From Bacillus sp. FSL H8-0547 (GTDB taxonomy: Bacteria; Bacillota; Bacilli; Bacillales; Bacillaceae): a DNA stretch of 64,000 nt. Each line of letters opens with the position of its first letter. Position 1 is the stretch's first letter. The notes below the pieces were generated by a model, which worked only from the letters and a program-made list of their open reading frames with translations, was not told where the DNA came from and made no database searches. Position numbers and translations under genes: made by a program. Where the stretch lies: contig JBBODD010000001.1 in assembly GCA_038002745.1 (NCBI GenBank), positions 1,984,001-2,048,000 on the forward strand, in the 5' to 3' direction. Shown here in pieces: positions 10,088 to 19,161 of the stretch.

Positions 10088-11227
10088 ATGTTTTTCAAAC
10101 TGTCAGATGAACATGAAATGATCCGCAAAATGGTAAGAGATTTCGCTAAAAATGAAGTTGAGCCTACAGCTGCAGAGCGCGACGAAGAAGAGCGCTTTGA
10201 CCGTGAGCTGTTCGACAAAATGGCTGAGCTTGGACTGACAGGAATTCCATGGCCGGAAGAGTACGGCGGCATCGGCAGCGACTATCTGGCATACGTCATA
10301 GCCGTAGAAGAGCTATCTAGAGTGTGCGCTTCCATCGGAGTAACCCTTTCAGCCCACACCTCGCTAGCAGGCTGGCCGGTTTACAAATTCGGTACAGAAG
10401 AGCAAAAGCAGAAGTACTTAAAACCAATGGCCCAGGGCGAGAAAATCGGTGCTTACGGACTGACAGAACCGGGCTCGGGTTCAGACGCCGGCGGCATGAG
10501 AACAACTGCCAAACTGAACGGCGATCATTATGTCTTTAACGGATCCAAGATTTTCATAACAAACGGTGGCATTGCTGATACGTATATTGTTTTTGCCGTC
10601 ACAGATCCTTCAAGCAAGCATAAAGGCACGAGTGCATTCATCGTCGAGAAGGACTTTAAAGGCTTCTCCGTCGGCAAAAAAGAAAGCAAGCTCGGCATCC
10701 GCTCATCGCCTACAACCGAAATCATGTTTGAAGACTGCATGGTTCCGAAAGAAAACCTTCTCGGTCAAGAAGGAGAAGGCTTTAAAATTGCCATGATGAC
10801 TCTTGACGGCGGCCGCAACGGCATCGCAGCCCAGGCTGTAGGAATCGCACAGGGAGCCCTTGATGCATCTGTTGCCTATGCGAAAGAGCGCCAGCAGTTC
10901 GGCAAGCCGATTGCACAGCAGCAGGGAATCGGCTTTAAGCTTGCTGATATGGCGACAACGATTGAAGCATCGCGTCTATTAACCTACCAGGCTGCATGGC
11001 TTGAGTCTGAGGGCCTTCCGTACGGAAAAGAATCGGCCATGTCCAAACTGTTTGCCGGAGATACGGCTATGAAAGTCACGACAGAAGCGGTGCAGGTGTT
11101 CGGCGGCTACGGCTATACGAAGGATTATCCGGTTGAACGCTACATGAGAGATGCGAAGATTACCCAGATTTACGAAGGCACTCAGGAGATTCAGAGACTT
11201 GTCATTTCGCGCATGCTGACAAAATAA
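10088..11227 (+). CDS. Second acyl-CoA dehydrogenase
   Basis: A paralogue of the preceding enzyme with the same landmarks: [24 protein letters not shown] and the catalytic glutamate in [11 protein letters not shown]. The start at 10088 is preferred over an in-frame ATG at 10079, because GGGAG ends at 10078, directly against the first ATG but 9 bases from the second; this gives 379 residues ([11 protein letters not shown]). Its position next to icmF suggests a short or branched substrate such as isobutyryl- or butyryl-CoA. That preference is inferred from context only. Confidence 0.92.
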   Translation: MFFKLSDEHEMIRKMVRDFAKNEVEPTAAERDEEERFDRELFDKMAELGLTGIPWPEEYGGIGSDYLAYVIAVEELSRVCASIGVTLSAHTSLAGWPVYKFGTEEQKQKYLKPMAQGEKIGAYGLTEPGSGSDAGGMRTTAKLNGDHYVFNGSKIFITNGGIADTYIVFAVTDPSSKHKGTSAFIVEKDFKGFSVGKKESKLGIRSSPTTEIMFEDCMVPKENLLGQEGEGFKIAMMTLDGGRNGIAAQAVGIAQGALDASVAYAKERQQFGKPIAQQQGIGFKLADMATTIEASRLLTYQAAWLESEGLPYGKESAMSKLFAGDTAMKVTTEAVQVFGGYGYTKDYPVERYMRDAKITQIYEGTQEIQRLVISRMLTK

Positions 11228-11254
11228 AGGGCCTAAACAGGGAGGCGGTGGAAC

Positions 11255-11893
11255 ATGTCTAAACGGGAAGTGCATGCCTCTGTCAAAGATGAGAGGCTTG
11301 TGGAAAAGCGGCGTGACCAGATGATTAAAGGGGCGGTTCATCTTTTTAAACAAAAGGGATTCCACCGCACAACCACAAGGGAAATTGCCAAAGCGGCAGG
11401 CTTCAGCATCGGCACGCTCTATGAATATATCAGGCAGAAGGAAGACGTCCTCTACCTGGTCTGCGACACGATCTATGATCAGGTGCGCGACCGGCTGGAG
11501 AAAAACATCGACATGAAGCTTGGAACGATTGAGAGTCTCAAGCTTGCCATCGCAAACTACTTCAGAGTGGTGGATGAGATGCAGGATGAGGTTCTCGTCA
11601 TGTACCAGGAAGCGAAGTCACTGTCACGTGACGCGCTTCCTTATGTGCTTCAAAAAGAAATTGAAATGGTCGGGATGTTTGAAAAGGTGATAGCAGGCTG
11701 TGCGGATAAAGGGGAAATCTCGCTTACAGCAACGGAAAGACAGCTGCTTGCCCACAACATCTTCGTTCAGGGACAGATGTGGGGCTTCAGAAGATGGGCC
11801 CTTCAGCGGAACTATACGCTTGAGGAATACATTGAAGTTCAGACCCAGCTGATTCTGCGGGGGATACAAAAAAGCGGAAATCAGCCGGAATAA
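11255..11893 (+). CDS. TetR/AcrR-family transcriptional regulator
   Basis: The 212-residue protein has an N-terminal TetR helix-turn-helix: about residues 25-70, with [20 protein letters not shown] and [19 protein letters not shown]. The C-terminal half is an all-helical ligand domain resembling the acyl-CoA-binding FadR group ([17 protein letters not shown]). It sits between an acyl-CoA dehydrogenase and icmF, so it probably senses an acyl-CoA and controls this operon, perhaps at the palindrome at 6767. It is not certain whether it is the FadR orthologue, which in B. subtilis lies elsewhere. Confidence 0.88.
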   Translation: MSKREVHASVKDERLVEKRRDQMIKGAVHLFKQKGFHRTTTREIAKAAGFSIGTLYEYIRQKEDVLYLVCDTIYDQVRDRLEKNIDMKLGTIESLKLAIANYFRVVDEMQDEVLVMYQEAKSLSRDALPYVLQKEIEMVGMFEKVIAGCADKGEISLTATERQLLAHNIFVQGQMWGFRRWALQRNYTLEEYIEVQTQLILRGIQKSGNQPE

Positions 11894-11918
11894 CGACAAT
11901 AAAGGGGATGCGGCCAGC

Positions 11919-14900
11919 ATGCATACAAAGGAAACCTATAAACCGAAACATGCCGTTCGTTTTGTAACGGCATCCAGTTTGTTTGACGGACATGATGCAT
12001 CAATCAACATTATGCGGAGAATTCTTCAGGCGAGCGGCGCAGAAGTGATTCACCTCGGCCATAACCGTTCGGTTGAAGAGATTGTCAATGCAGCCATCCA
12101 GGAGGACGCGCAGGGAATTGCCATTTCTTCTTATCAGGGCGGGCACGTGGAGTTTTTCAAATACATGTATGATCTTTTAAAAGAAAGAGGAGCTTCGCAT
12201 ATCAGGCTCTACGGCGGAGGAGGCGGGGTCATCCTTCCGCGGGAAATCAAAGAGCTTCATGAATACGGGATTGCCCGCATCTTTTCTCCTGAGGACGGGA
12301 GAGAGCTCGGTCTTCAGGGCATGATTGAACTTATGATGAAAGAGTGCGATTTCCAGACAGCCGCAAAGCTTGAGGAAGAGATGGAGAAGCTGAAAACAGG
12401 CGATGCCGGAGCAATCGCAAAACTGATCACGGTTGCCGAATCGCAAATCGGCAGCAGGCAGGAAGCGGCAGCTGCAGCAGAAAAAGTCATTTCAGAGGTC
12501 AAGCAGCATGCATCCGATGCACCTGTCCTTGGGATTACCGGTACCGGCGGGGCAGGCAAAAGTTCACTGACAGATGAATTGATCAGGCGTTTTTTAAATG
12601 AAGTGCCTGAAATTAAGATTGCCGTCATTTCCATTGACCCGACAAAACAGAAAACAGGCGGAGCTCTGCTTGGTGACAGAATCCGGATGAATGCGATATT
12701 TTCTCCTCGGGTATATATGAGAAGTCTTGCGACGAGACAGTCCAGATCAGAGCTGTCGCTTGCCATCCATGACGCCATCGCCGTTGTGAAAGCAGCAGGC
12801 TATGATTTAATTATTGTAGAAACAAGCGGAATTGGGCAGGGCGATGCAGCCATCACTGAGATTTGCGACATGTCCATGTATGTCATGACAAGCGAATTCG
12901 GTGCGCCGTCCCAGCTTGAAAAAATCGACATGATTGACTACGCGGACTTGATCGTCATCAACAAATTTGAACGTAAAGGGTCCCAGGATGCAAAGCGCCA
13001 GGTGCAAAAGCAGTACCAGCGCAGCCATATGCTGTTTGAAAGTCCTGCTGAGGATCTTCCGGTTTACGGAACGATTGCAAGCCAGTTCAACGATCCCGGT
13101 ACAAACACCCTGTTTGTAGCCCTGCTTGACCTCATCAACAAAAAGAAAAATAAAAACTGGTCTTCAAGTCTGCCTATTGTCAAAGATGTTGAAAAACAGA
13201 ATGTCATCATTCCGACAGACCGCCGCTACTATCTGAGAGAGATCAGCGAATCTGTCCGGAACTACCACAAAAATGCCGAATATCAGGCTGATACTGCCAG
13301 AAGACTGTTTCAGCTTCAGGGTGCGATTGAAAGTGTCAAAGAGCAGAACGGGGCACCCGAGGTGATTGACTCTCTTGAAGCAATTAAAAAGAAAACAGAA
13401 GAAGAGCTTTCTCCGGAATCAAAGCGGATCCTTGACGGGTGGGGAGAGCTAAGGGAGAAATACGAAGCGGATCAGTTTGTGACAAAAATCCGCGATAGAG
13501 AAATTGTGACATCATTAAAGATGGTTTCCCTGTCAGGACTCGCGATTCCGAAAGTCTCGCTTCCAAAATACAAAGACTACGGGGAAATTCTAAAGTGGGT
13601 CTACAAAGAAAATGTACCTGGAGCATTTCCGTATACCGCCGGCGTCTTCCCGTTCAAGCGGGCAGAAGAAGATCCGAAGCGGCAGTTTGCAGGGGAAGGT
13701 ACACCAGAACGGACGAACCGACGTTTTCATTACCTTTCAAAAGATGACCCGGCAAAACGCCTGAGCACCGCATTCGACTCTGTTACCCTTTACGGAGAAG
13801 ACCCTGCATACCGTCCCGACATTTACGGGAAAATCGGCGAGAGCGGAGTCAGCATCTGTACGCTTGATGACATGAAAAAGCTTTATGCAGGCTTTGATTT
13901 GTGCGCGCCGGCCACATCTGTTTCAATGACCATCAATGGACCTGCGCCAATCATCCTGGCCATGTTCATGAACACGGCCATTGCCCAGCAGGCTGAAAAG
14001 CAGCGGACAGAGCTTGGACGCGAGTTAACGGCAGAGGAAATGATGCAGGTGAAAAAAAGAACCCTTCAAACGGTCCGCGGAACGGTTCAGGCAGACATTC
14101 TGAAAGAAGACCAGGGACAGAACACCTGCATCTTCTCAACAGAATTTGCCCTGAAAATGATGGGGGACATCCAGGAGTACTTTATCAATGAAAAAGTGAG
14201 AAACTATTACTCTGTCTCCATTTCCGGCTATCATATTGCAGAAGCGGGAGCAAACCCGATTTCACAGCTTGCGTTTACACTCGCAAACGGGTTTACGTAT
14301 GTCGAATACTATTTAAGCAGAGGCATGAAAATCGATGATTTTGCGCCGAACCTTTCTTTCTTTTTCAGCAACGGCCTTGATCCGGAATACACCGTCATCG
14401 GACGTGTGGCACGCCGCATCTGGTCAACCGTTATGAGGGAAAAATACGGGGCAAACGAACGGAGCCAGAAGCTGAAATACCACGTTCAGACATCCGGCCG
14501 TTCCCTGCACGCCCAGGAAATTGACTTTAACGATATCCGCACAACGCTGCAGGCTCTTATGGCGCTTCAGGATAATTGCAACTCGCTGCACACAAATGCG
14601 TACGATGAAGCCATCACGACACCGACAGAAGAATCGGTCCGCAGAGCCATGGCCATTCAGCTCATCATCACAAAAGAGCACGGACTCGCCAAAAACGAAA
14701 ATCCGCTGCAGGGCTCCTTCATCATTGAAGAACTGACAGACCTAGTTGAAGAAGCTGTCCTTAAAGAATTCGACAGCATCAACGAGCGCGGCGGAGTGCT
14801 TGGTGCAATGGAAACCCAGTATCAGCGCGGAAAAATCCAGGATGAATCCATGTACTACGAAATGCAGAAGCATTCAGGTGAACTCCCGATCATCGGCGTC

Positions 14901-15182
14901 AACACTTATATCAATCCGAACAAGCCATCTGAAGATTCCGTTGACAACATGGAAGTAGCCCGGGCCTCTAAAGAGGAAAAAGAAACACAAATTCAAAACT
15001 TAAAAGCGTTCCAGGAACGCAATGCCGCTCAAGCTGATGCAGCCATCGAAAGACTGAAGCAGGCAGCCATCCACAATCAGAACATCTTTGCTGAACTGAT
15101 GGAGACGGTCAACTACGCAAGTCTCGGCCAGATCACGCAGGCACTATACGAAGTAGGCGGACAGTACCGCAGGAATATGTAG
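11919..15182 (+). CDS. icmF: Fused isobutyryl-CoA mutase IcmF
   Basis: Adenosylcobalamin-dependent isomerisation of isobutyryl-CoA and n-butyryl-CoA. In its 1087 residues the cobalamin-binding domain comes first (DGHDAS at residues 23-28, with H25 the likely cobalt ligand, then SSYQGG and YGGGGG). A MeaB-like G domain follows ([10 protein letters not shown]-loop, ETSGIGQGD, and NKFERKG in place of NKxD). The large TIM-barrel mutase domain fills the rest (from about residue 560, including [10 protein letters not shown]). This order is the IcmF type, distinct from two-subunit Icm or methylmalonyl-CoA mutase. The built-in G domain acts as a cofactor chaperone. It is the last gene of the catabolic operon, before a terminator. 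Confidence 0.95.
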   Translation: MHTKETYKPKHAVRFVTASSLFDGHDASINIMRRILQASGAEVIHLGHNRSVEEIVNAAIQEDAQGIAISSYQGGHVEFFKYMYDLLKERGASHIRLYGGGGGVILPREIKELHEYGIARIFSPEDGRELGLQGMIELMMKECDFQTAAKLEEEMEKLKTGDAGAIAKLITVAESQIGSRQEAAAAAEKVISEVKQHASDAPVLGITGTGGAGKSSLTDELIRRFLNEVPEIKIAVISIDPTKQKTGGALLGDRIRMNAIFSPRVYMRSLATRQSRSELSLAIHDAIAVVKAAGYDLIIVETSGIGQGDAAITEICDMSMYVMTSEFGAPSQLEKIDMIDYADLIVINKFERKGSQDAKRQVQKQYQRSHMLFESPAEDLPVYGTIASQFNDPGTNTLFVALLDLINKKKNKNWSSSLPIVKDVEKQNVIIPTDRRYYLREISESVRNYHKNAEYQADTARRLFQLQGAIESVKEQNGAPEVIDSLEAIKKKTEEELSPESKRILDGWGELREKYEADQFVTKIRDREIVTSLKMVSLSGLAIPKVSLPKYKDYGEILKWVYKENVPGAFPYTAGVFPFKRAEEDPKRQFAGEGTPERTNRRFHYLSKDDPAKRLSTAFDSVTLYGEDPAYRPDIYGKIGESGVSICTLDDMKKLYAGFDLCAPATSVSMTINGPAPIILAMFMNTAIAQQAEKQRTELGRELTAEEMMQVKKRTLQTVRGTVQADILKEDQGQNTCIFSTEFALKMMGDIQEYFINEKVRNYYSVSISGYHIAEAGANPISQLAFTLANGFTYVEYYLSRGMKIDDFAPNLSFFFSNGLDPEYTVIGRVARRIWSTVMREKYGANERSQKLKYHVQTSGRSLHAQEIDFNDIRTTLQALMALQDNCNSLHTNAYDEAITTPTEESVRRAMAIQLIITKEHGLAKNENPLQGSFIIEELTDLVEEAVLKEFDSINERGGVLGAMETQYQRGKIQDESMYYEMQKHSGELPIIGVNTYINPNKPSEDSVDNMEVARASKEEKETQIQNLKAFQERNAAQADAAIERLKQAAIHNQNIFAELMETVNYASLGQITQALYEVGGQYRRNM

Positions 15183-15190
15183 GAAGAGGG

Positions 15191-15225
15191 AGCTCCCGGT
15201 TTTAGAGGGGGCTTCTTTCTTTTTG
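15191..15225 (+). terminator. Intrinsic terminator of icmF operon
   Basis: AGCTCCC (15191-15197) pairs with GGGGGCT (15207-15213), including one G-T pair, and is followed by TCTTTCTTTTTG. Confidence 0.75.
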
Positions 15226-15250
15226 TGAAAGGAGATCACTGATTTTGTAG

Positions 15251-16292
15251 AATGGTGCCATCAAGAAGAGAAATTCCTGGGTTGATGGTACTTACCGGGA
15301 AGAATAGAACCATCAAAAGGAAGAATGTTCTGGTTGATGTTACTCATCCGGGAGAACAGTGCTATCAAAAGGAGGAATAATCAGGGTGATGGTACTTATC
15401 AGGAAGAACAGTGCCACCAAAAGAAAGAATATTCAGGTTGATGGCACTAATCTGGTAGAACAGTGCTATCAAAAGGAGGAATCCGGAGGTTGATGGCACT
15501 TATCGGGAAGAATAGAACCATCAAAAAGAAGAATCCGGAGGTTGATGGCACTTATCAGGAAGAATAGAACCATCAAAAAGAAGAATCCTCAGGTTGATGG
15601 CACTTATCAGGAAGAATAGAACCATCAAAAAGAAGAATCCTCAGGTTGATGGCACTTATCCGGGAGAACAGTACCATCAAAAGGAGGAATCCTCAGGTTG
15701 AAGGCACTTATCAGGAAGAACAGTACCACCAAAAGAAAGAATCCTCAGGTTGAAGGCACTTATCAGGAAGAACAGTACCATCAAAAGGAAGAGTCAGCTG
15801 GTTGAAGGCACTTATCATGAAGAACAGTACCATCAAAAGGAAGAGTCAGCTGGTTGAAGGCACTTATCAGGAAGAACAGTACCACCAAAAGAAAGAATCT
15901 TCAGGTTGAAGGACTTATCAGGAAAAATAGAACCACCAAAAAGAAGAGTCCTCAGGTTGAAGGCACTTATCAGGAAGAACAGTACCACCAAAAGAAAGAG
16001 TCAGCTGGTTGAAGGCACTTATCAGGAAGAACAGTACCATCAAAAGGAAGAGTCAGCTGGTTGAAGGCACTTATCAGGAAGAACAGTACCATCAAAAGGA
16101 AGAGTCCTCAGGTTGAAGGCACTTATCAGGAAGAACAGTACCATCAAAAGGAAGAGTCAGCTGGTTGAAGGCACTTATCAGGAAGAACAGGACCACCAAA
16201 AGAAAGAACCTTCAGGTTGAAGGCACTTACCGGGAAAAACAGAACCACCAAAAAGAAGAATCCACAGGTTGAAGGCACTAACCCGGAAAGAA
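15251..16292. repeat. Tandem array, about 20 copies of a 52-bp hairpin unit
   Basis: Units start at GGTTGA and recur at 15280, 15332, 15384, 15436 and so on to 16267. The spacing is exactly 52 bp except for one 51-bp step caused by a lost base near 15913. A typical early unit carries TTGATGGTACT and AGTACCATCAA, an 11-base inverted repeat with a loop of about 13. Copies 1-8 mostly read TTGATGG and copies 9-20 read TTGAAGG. No open frame runs through it and 52 is not divisible by 3, so it is not coding. It fills the gap between the icmF terminator and the ATP-grasp gene. Confidence 0.96.
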
Positions 16293-16347
16293 ATTTTTTC
16301 CCAATGACTTATCTTCCCGTTTTATGTAAAATGAAAGAAATAGAAAA

Positions 16348-16365
16348 CTTCGGACTGTTCCGAAG
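16348..16365 (+). promoter_or_regulatory. Hairpin just before the ATP-grasp ribosome site
   Basis: CTTCGGA (16348-16354) pairs with TCCGAAG (16359-16365) around a 4-base loop. It directly abuts the ribosome-binding site GAGAGGGG. It may stabilise or gate translation of the following gene; there is no T tract. Confidence 0.45.
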
Positions 16366-16384
16366 AGAGGGGTTTTTCTGAAAA

Positions 16385-17401
16385 ATGAGTACATATAAAA
16401 TCTGGTTCAACCGCTGGTTCTCGGTTGCCTATCACTATATTGATATGATTCGGAACAATGAAGACGGGATTAAGTTTGAAGTGTACGGGACGCATCCGGA
16501 TGCTGATCATGTCATGCTTGCCAACTGCGATTATTCAGAGGTTGAACCGAAGTGCGAAACGGATGAGGAATATGTTCAGTACTGTCTTGATTTTTGCCGA
16601 AAACATGGCATTGAGCTGTTCATCCCAAGGTATAAAATGCTGCCAATTGCAAAAGCGCTGGACAAGTTTGAAGAGCTCGGTGTAAAGGTATTAGTCAATA
16701 GAGATGCTGAGCTGCTAGAGGCTATAGACAATAAAGATGATTTTTACGAGATTTGCAGAGAGAAGGGCTTATTTGATATCCCTTCCTTTTATACAGCAAA
16801 AACACCTGAAGAATTCAAAGATACATATGAAAAATTGAAAAACGAAGGACTCGGTGTCTGCTATAAGCCTGTGGTCGGAGAGGGAGGATACGGGTTCAGA
16901 ATCATCGATGACAATGTTGATCCCCTTAAAGAAGTGATGGCGCCGAGCTACCGGATTCCGTTTCAGAGAGTCTACGACGGGCTGAAAGCTGCCGGAGAGT
17001 TCCCGGAGCTTATGGTCATGGAATTTCTCGAAGGAGAAGAATACAGCATTGACTGCCTGGCCTTTAATGGCGAACTCATCGCAGCTGTGCCGCGCAGGAA
17101 AGGCGGAGGAAGAATCCGGATTCTTGAAAACAACAAAGAATTAATTGAACTTGCAGAGGCGTTCACCAAGGAATTTAAGCTGGACTACATTTTTAATATC
17201 CAGGTCAAATATAATCAGGGGCTTCCAAAGCTGCTTGAGATTAACCCGCGGATGTCGGGCGGCCTGTATTTCAGCTGCCTCTCGGGAGTGAACTTCCCGT
17301 ATCTGGCGGTCAAGCTGCTGCTTGGCGAAAAAGTAGAAAAGCAGGAGGCAAAGCTTGATATAAAGGCAACCTTCCTGGAAAAGGAAATTATTTTATCTTA
17401 G
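16385..17401 (+). CDS. ATP-grasp ligase of the Ter biosynthetic cluster
   Basis: The 338-residue protein has the ATP-grasp layout: an N-terminal pre-ATP domain, a lysine strand CYKPVVGEGGYGFRII (about residues 160-175), an acidic EFLEGEEYSID and the metal-binding LLEINPRMSGGLYFS near the C-terminus. These enzymes join a carboxylate to an amine or similar nucleophile through an acyl-phosphate. It resembles carbamoyl-phosphate-synthase-like ATP-grasp proteins encoded beside terD and telA genes. The ATG at 16385 follows GAGAGGGG by 12 bases. Its substrate is unknown. A SigW-type promoter begins 7 bases after its stop, so it may be transcribed separately from the TerD genes. Confidence 0.85.
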   Translation: MSTYKIWFNRWFSVAYHYIDMIRNNEDGIKFEVYGTHPDADHVMLANCDYSEVEPKCETDEEYVQYCLDFCRKHGIELFIPRYKMLPIAKALDKFEELGVKVLVNRDAELLEAIDNKDDFYEICREKGLFDIPSFYTAKTPEEFKDTYEKLKNEGLGVCYKPVVGEGGYGFRIIDDNVDPLKEVMAPSYRIPFQRVYDGLKAAGEFPELMVMEFLEGEEYSIDCLAFNGELIAAVPRRKGGGRIRILENNKELIELAEAFTKEFKLDYIFNIQVKYNQGLPKLLEINPRMSGGLYFSCLSGVNFPYLAVKLLLGEKVEKQEAKLDIKATFLEKEIILS

Positions 17402-17407
17402 CTTCTA

Positions 17408-17433
17408 TGAAACTTTTCTTCTTTTAAAACGTA
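17408..17433 (+). promoter_or_regulatory. ECF sigma (SigW/SigM-type) promoter for the Ter genes
   Basis: TGAAAC (17408-17413), 16-base spacer, CGTA (17430-17433). This equals the B. subtilis SigW consensus (TGAAAC-N16-CGTA) and is close to SigM and SigX sites. In B. subtilis the related yceC operon is known to be under extracytoplasmic-function sigma factors and SigB, so the site fits the gene content. Confidence 0.8.
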
Positions 17434-17503
17434 TGAAATAGTGCGGGCCAGTAAAAGGTTTTTAGTTGAAATTTGCTCAGATATTGGTAGTATAAGACTT
17501 GTG

Positions 17504-17519
17504 GTCACGTTATCGTGAC
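17504..17519. promoter_or_regulatory. Perfect palindrome upstream of terD, possible operator
   Basis: GTCACG and CGTGAC flank TTAT, 85 bases before the first TerD start codon. A possible sigma-A promoter overlaps it on the left (TTGAAA at 17468-17473 region, then TAGTAT). The arm sequence is unlike the other palindromes in the window. It could be an operator or a short mRNA hairpin; no regulator is assigned. Confidence 0.4.
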
Positions 17520-17603
17520 AATAGACCGAATAATACATAAAGAAGTATGGCTCAGGTCTCTGTTTGCAAGTTTCCCCATTACCCAGAAAGGGAGAGTGAA
17601 GAA

Positions 17604-18209
17604 ATGGCAATTACACTGCAAAAGGGTCAGAAGATTGATCTGACAAAAGGAAATGCCGGTCTTAAAAACATTATGGTAGGACTAGGATGGGATCCTGTCC
17701 AGCAAAAAAGCGGCGGTCTTCTCGGCGGACTCTTCGGAGGCGGCGGAAGCAACGTTGACTGCGATGCTTCAGTATTAATGCTTGATGAAAATGACCGTCT
17801 GCTTGATAAAAAGAGCGTCATTTATTTTGGCAACCTTACAAGCAAATGCGGTTCAGTTAAACATACCGGAGACAACCTGACAGGAGACGGCGATGGAGAC
17901 GATGAGCAGGTGCTGATCGATCTGAGCAAGGTTCCTGCAAATGTTCATAAGCTTGTGTTTGTTGTTAACATCTATCAGGCTGTCCAAAGAAAACAGCATT
18001 TCGGCATGATTCAAAATGCCTTTATCCGTGTAGTGGATTCTGCAAGCCGCACGGAACTTGTTCAGTTTAACCTGAGCGATGATTACTCCGGTCTAACATC
18101 CCTTATCCCGGGCGAAATCTACCGCCACGGAGGCGAGTGGAAGTTTTCCGCAGTCGGTTCAGGTACAAAAGACGCTTCCATTACAGAAATTGCAAACCGT
18201 CACGCATAA
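17604..18209 (+). CDS. TerD-family stress protein (YceC-like)
   Basis: TerD-domain protein of the tellurite and chemical stress response, likely a cytoplasmic calcium-binding protein associating with membrane stress complexes. Its 201 residues begin [17 protein letters not shown], the typical TerD N-terminus, and carry the acidic signatures DCDASVLMLDEND and HTGDNLTGDGDGDDEQ that bind calcium in characterised members. A glycine-rich insert (GGLLGGLFGGGGSN) follows the first strand. The ATG at 17604 follows GGGAG. It is 73 bases before a second TerD gene. The exact biochemical role of TerD is not known. Confidence 0.93.
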   Translation: MAITLQKGQKIDLTKGNAGLKNIMVGLGWDPVQQKSGGLLGGLFGGGGSNVDCDASVLMLDENDRLLDKKSVIYFGNLTSKCGSVKHTGDNLTGDGDGDDEQVLIDLSKVPANVHKLVFVVNIYQAVQRKQHFGMIQNAFIRVVDSASRTELVQFNLSDDYSGLTSLIPGEIYRHGGEWKFSAVGSGTKDASITEIANRHA

Positions 18210-18282
18210 TTTCTTTCCGGAATCCTGACACGGGATTCTGAAAGACATAAAAAATAACAGGATAAAAGGAGTCGAATTCAAA

Positions 18283-18861
18283 ATGGCAATCAGCTTATCT
18301 AAAGGTCAGAAAATCGATTTAACAAAAACAAACCCTGGTTTAACAAAAGTATTGGTCGGTCTTGGCTGGGATACAAACAAGTATGACGGCGGAAAAGACT
18401 TTGACCTTGACACATCTGTTTTCTTATTGGATGAAAACGGCAAAGCAGCAAGCGAAGCAGATTTCATTTTCTACAACAACCTTGTTGGCGGAAACGGATC
18501 AGTTGAGCATACTGGCGACAACCGTACGGGCGAAGGTTCAGGTGACGATGAAGTCATCAAAGTTAACCTTTCACAAGTTCCTGCTTCTATCAGCAAAATT
18601 GCGTTCACAATCACGATTCATGATGCAGAATCACGCAGCCAGAACTTTGGACAAGTTTCCAATGCTTACGTGCGCATCTTGAACGAAGACAGCAATTCAG
18701 AGCTTATCCGCTATGACTTAGGGGAAGACTTCTCTATTGAAACTGCAGTCGTTGTAGGCGAACTTTACCGTCACGGCGCAGAGTGGAAATTTAATGCAAT
18801 CGGAAGCGGCTACCAGGGCGGTCTTGGTTCACTTGTAAAAGACTACGGCTTGGACGTTTAA
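18283..18861 (+). CDS. TerD-family stress protein (YceD/YceE-like)
   Basis: Second TerD-domain protein, 192 residues starting [17 protein letters not shown]. It has the conserved [15 protein letters not shown] and [15 protein letters not shown] acidic loops and the C-terminal [19 protein letters not shown] block. It lacks the glycine-rich insert of its neighbour and is closer to B. subtilis YceD/YceE. A strong terminator lies 27 bases after the stop, so the two TerD genes can form a transcript of their own. Confidence 0.94.
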   Translation: MAISLSKGQKIDLTKTNPGLTKVLVGLGWDTNKYDGGKDFDLDTSVFLLDENGKAASEADFIFYNNLVGGNGSVEHTGDNRTGEGSGDDEVIKVNLSQVPASISKIAFTITIHDAESRSQNFGQVSNAYVRILNEDSNSELIRYDLGEDFSIETAVVVGELYRHGAEWKFNAIGSGYQGGLGSLVKDYGLDV

Positions 18862-18888
18862 TTGCAGAAGTGTAAATAAACATGAAGG

Positions 18889-18921
18889 GGTGCGTTGTTT
18901 TTATAAACAACGCGCCTTTTT
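18889..18921 (+). terminator. Intrinsic terminator after the TerD genes
   Basis: GGTGCGTTGTTT (18889-18900) pairs with AAACAACGCGCC (18905-18916) with one G-T pair around TTAT, followed by five Ts. Confidence 0.9.
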
Positions 18922-18947
18922 CAAAGCTGAAAGAACAGCAAGGCGGT

Positions 18948-18973
18948 GAATCGCCCGGCCATCCGGGCGATTC
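18948..18973 (+). terminator. Second hairpin downstream of the TerD terminator
   Basis: GAATCGCCCGG (18948-18958) pairs perfectly with CCGGGCGATTC (18963-18973) around 4 bases; TGCTTTTC follows. It may back up the first terminator or be the edge of the adjacent dispersed repeat. Confidence 0.5.
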
Positions 18974-18984
18974 TGCTTTTCGCA

Positions 18985-19104
18985 GTGTCCAGCTCCACCT
19001 TCCAGCTCCTCCGCCAGAACAAAATCCCCCAAAAAGTCTAAAAGCGGACTTTTCGGGTGATTTCTTTTCTGTCTGTCGGAGCTAAACGGAAGGTTCCGCA
19101 TTTC
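18985..19104 (+). repeat. Dispersed palindromic element, copy A
   Basis: Runs from GTGTCCAGC to TTCCGCATTTC. The central hairpin pairs AAAAAGTC with GACTTTT, flanked by CCAGAACAAAATC and GATTTCTTTTCTGTC. It is the same family as the elements at 33054, 35949, 36072, 45909 and 53906. Confidence 0.85.
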
Positions 19105-19161
19105 AGTGTGGAAATTTACCACTTAGTACATCACGAACGGTCCCTGAATGGAGGAACAATC

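Noticed and set aside
15251-16292. CRISPR array
   Set aside because: The whole 52-bp unit repeats with no unique spacers, and no cas genes are in the window.
19057-19161. Upstream start for the C-C bond lyase
   Set aside because: The extra residues would be encoded by the dispersed repeat; TTG at 19162 has a proper ribosome site.
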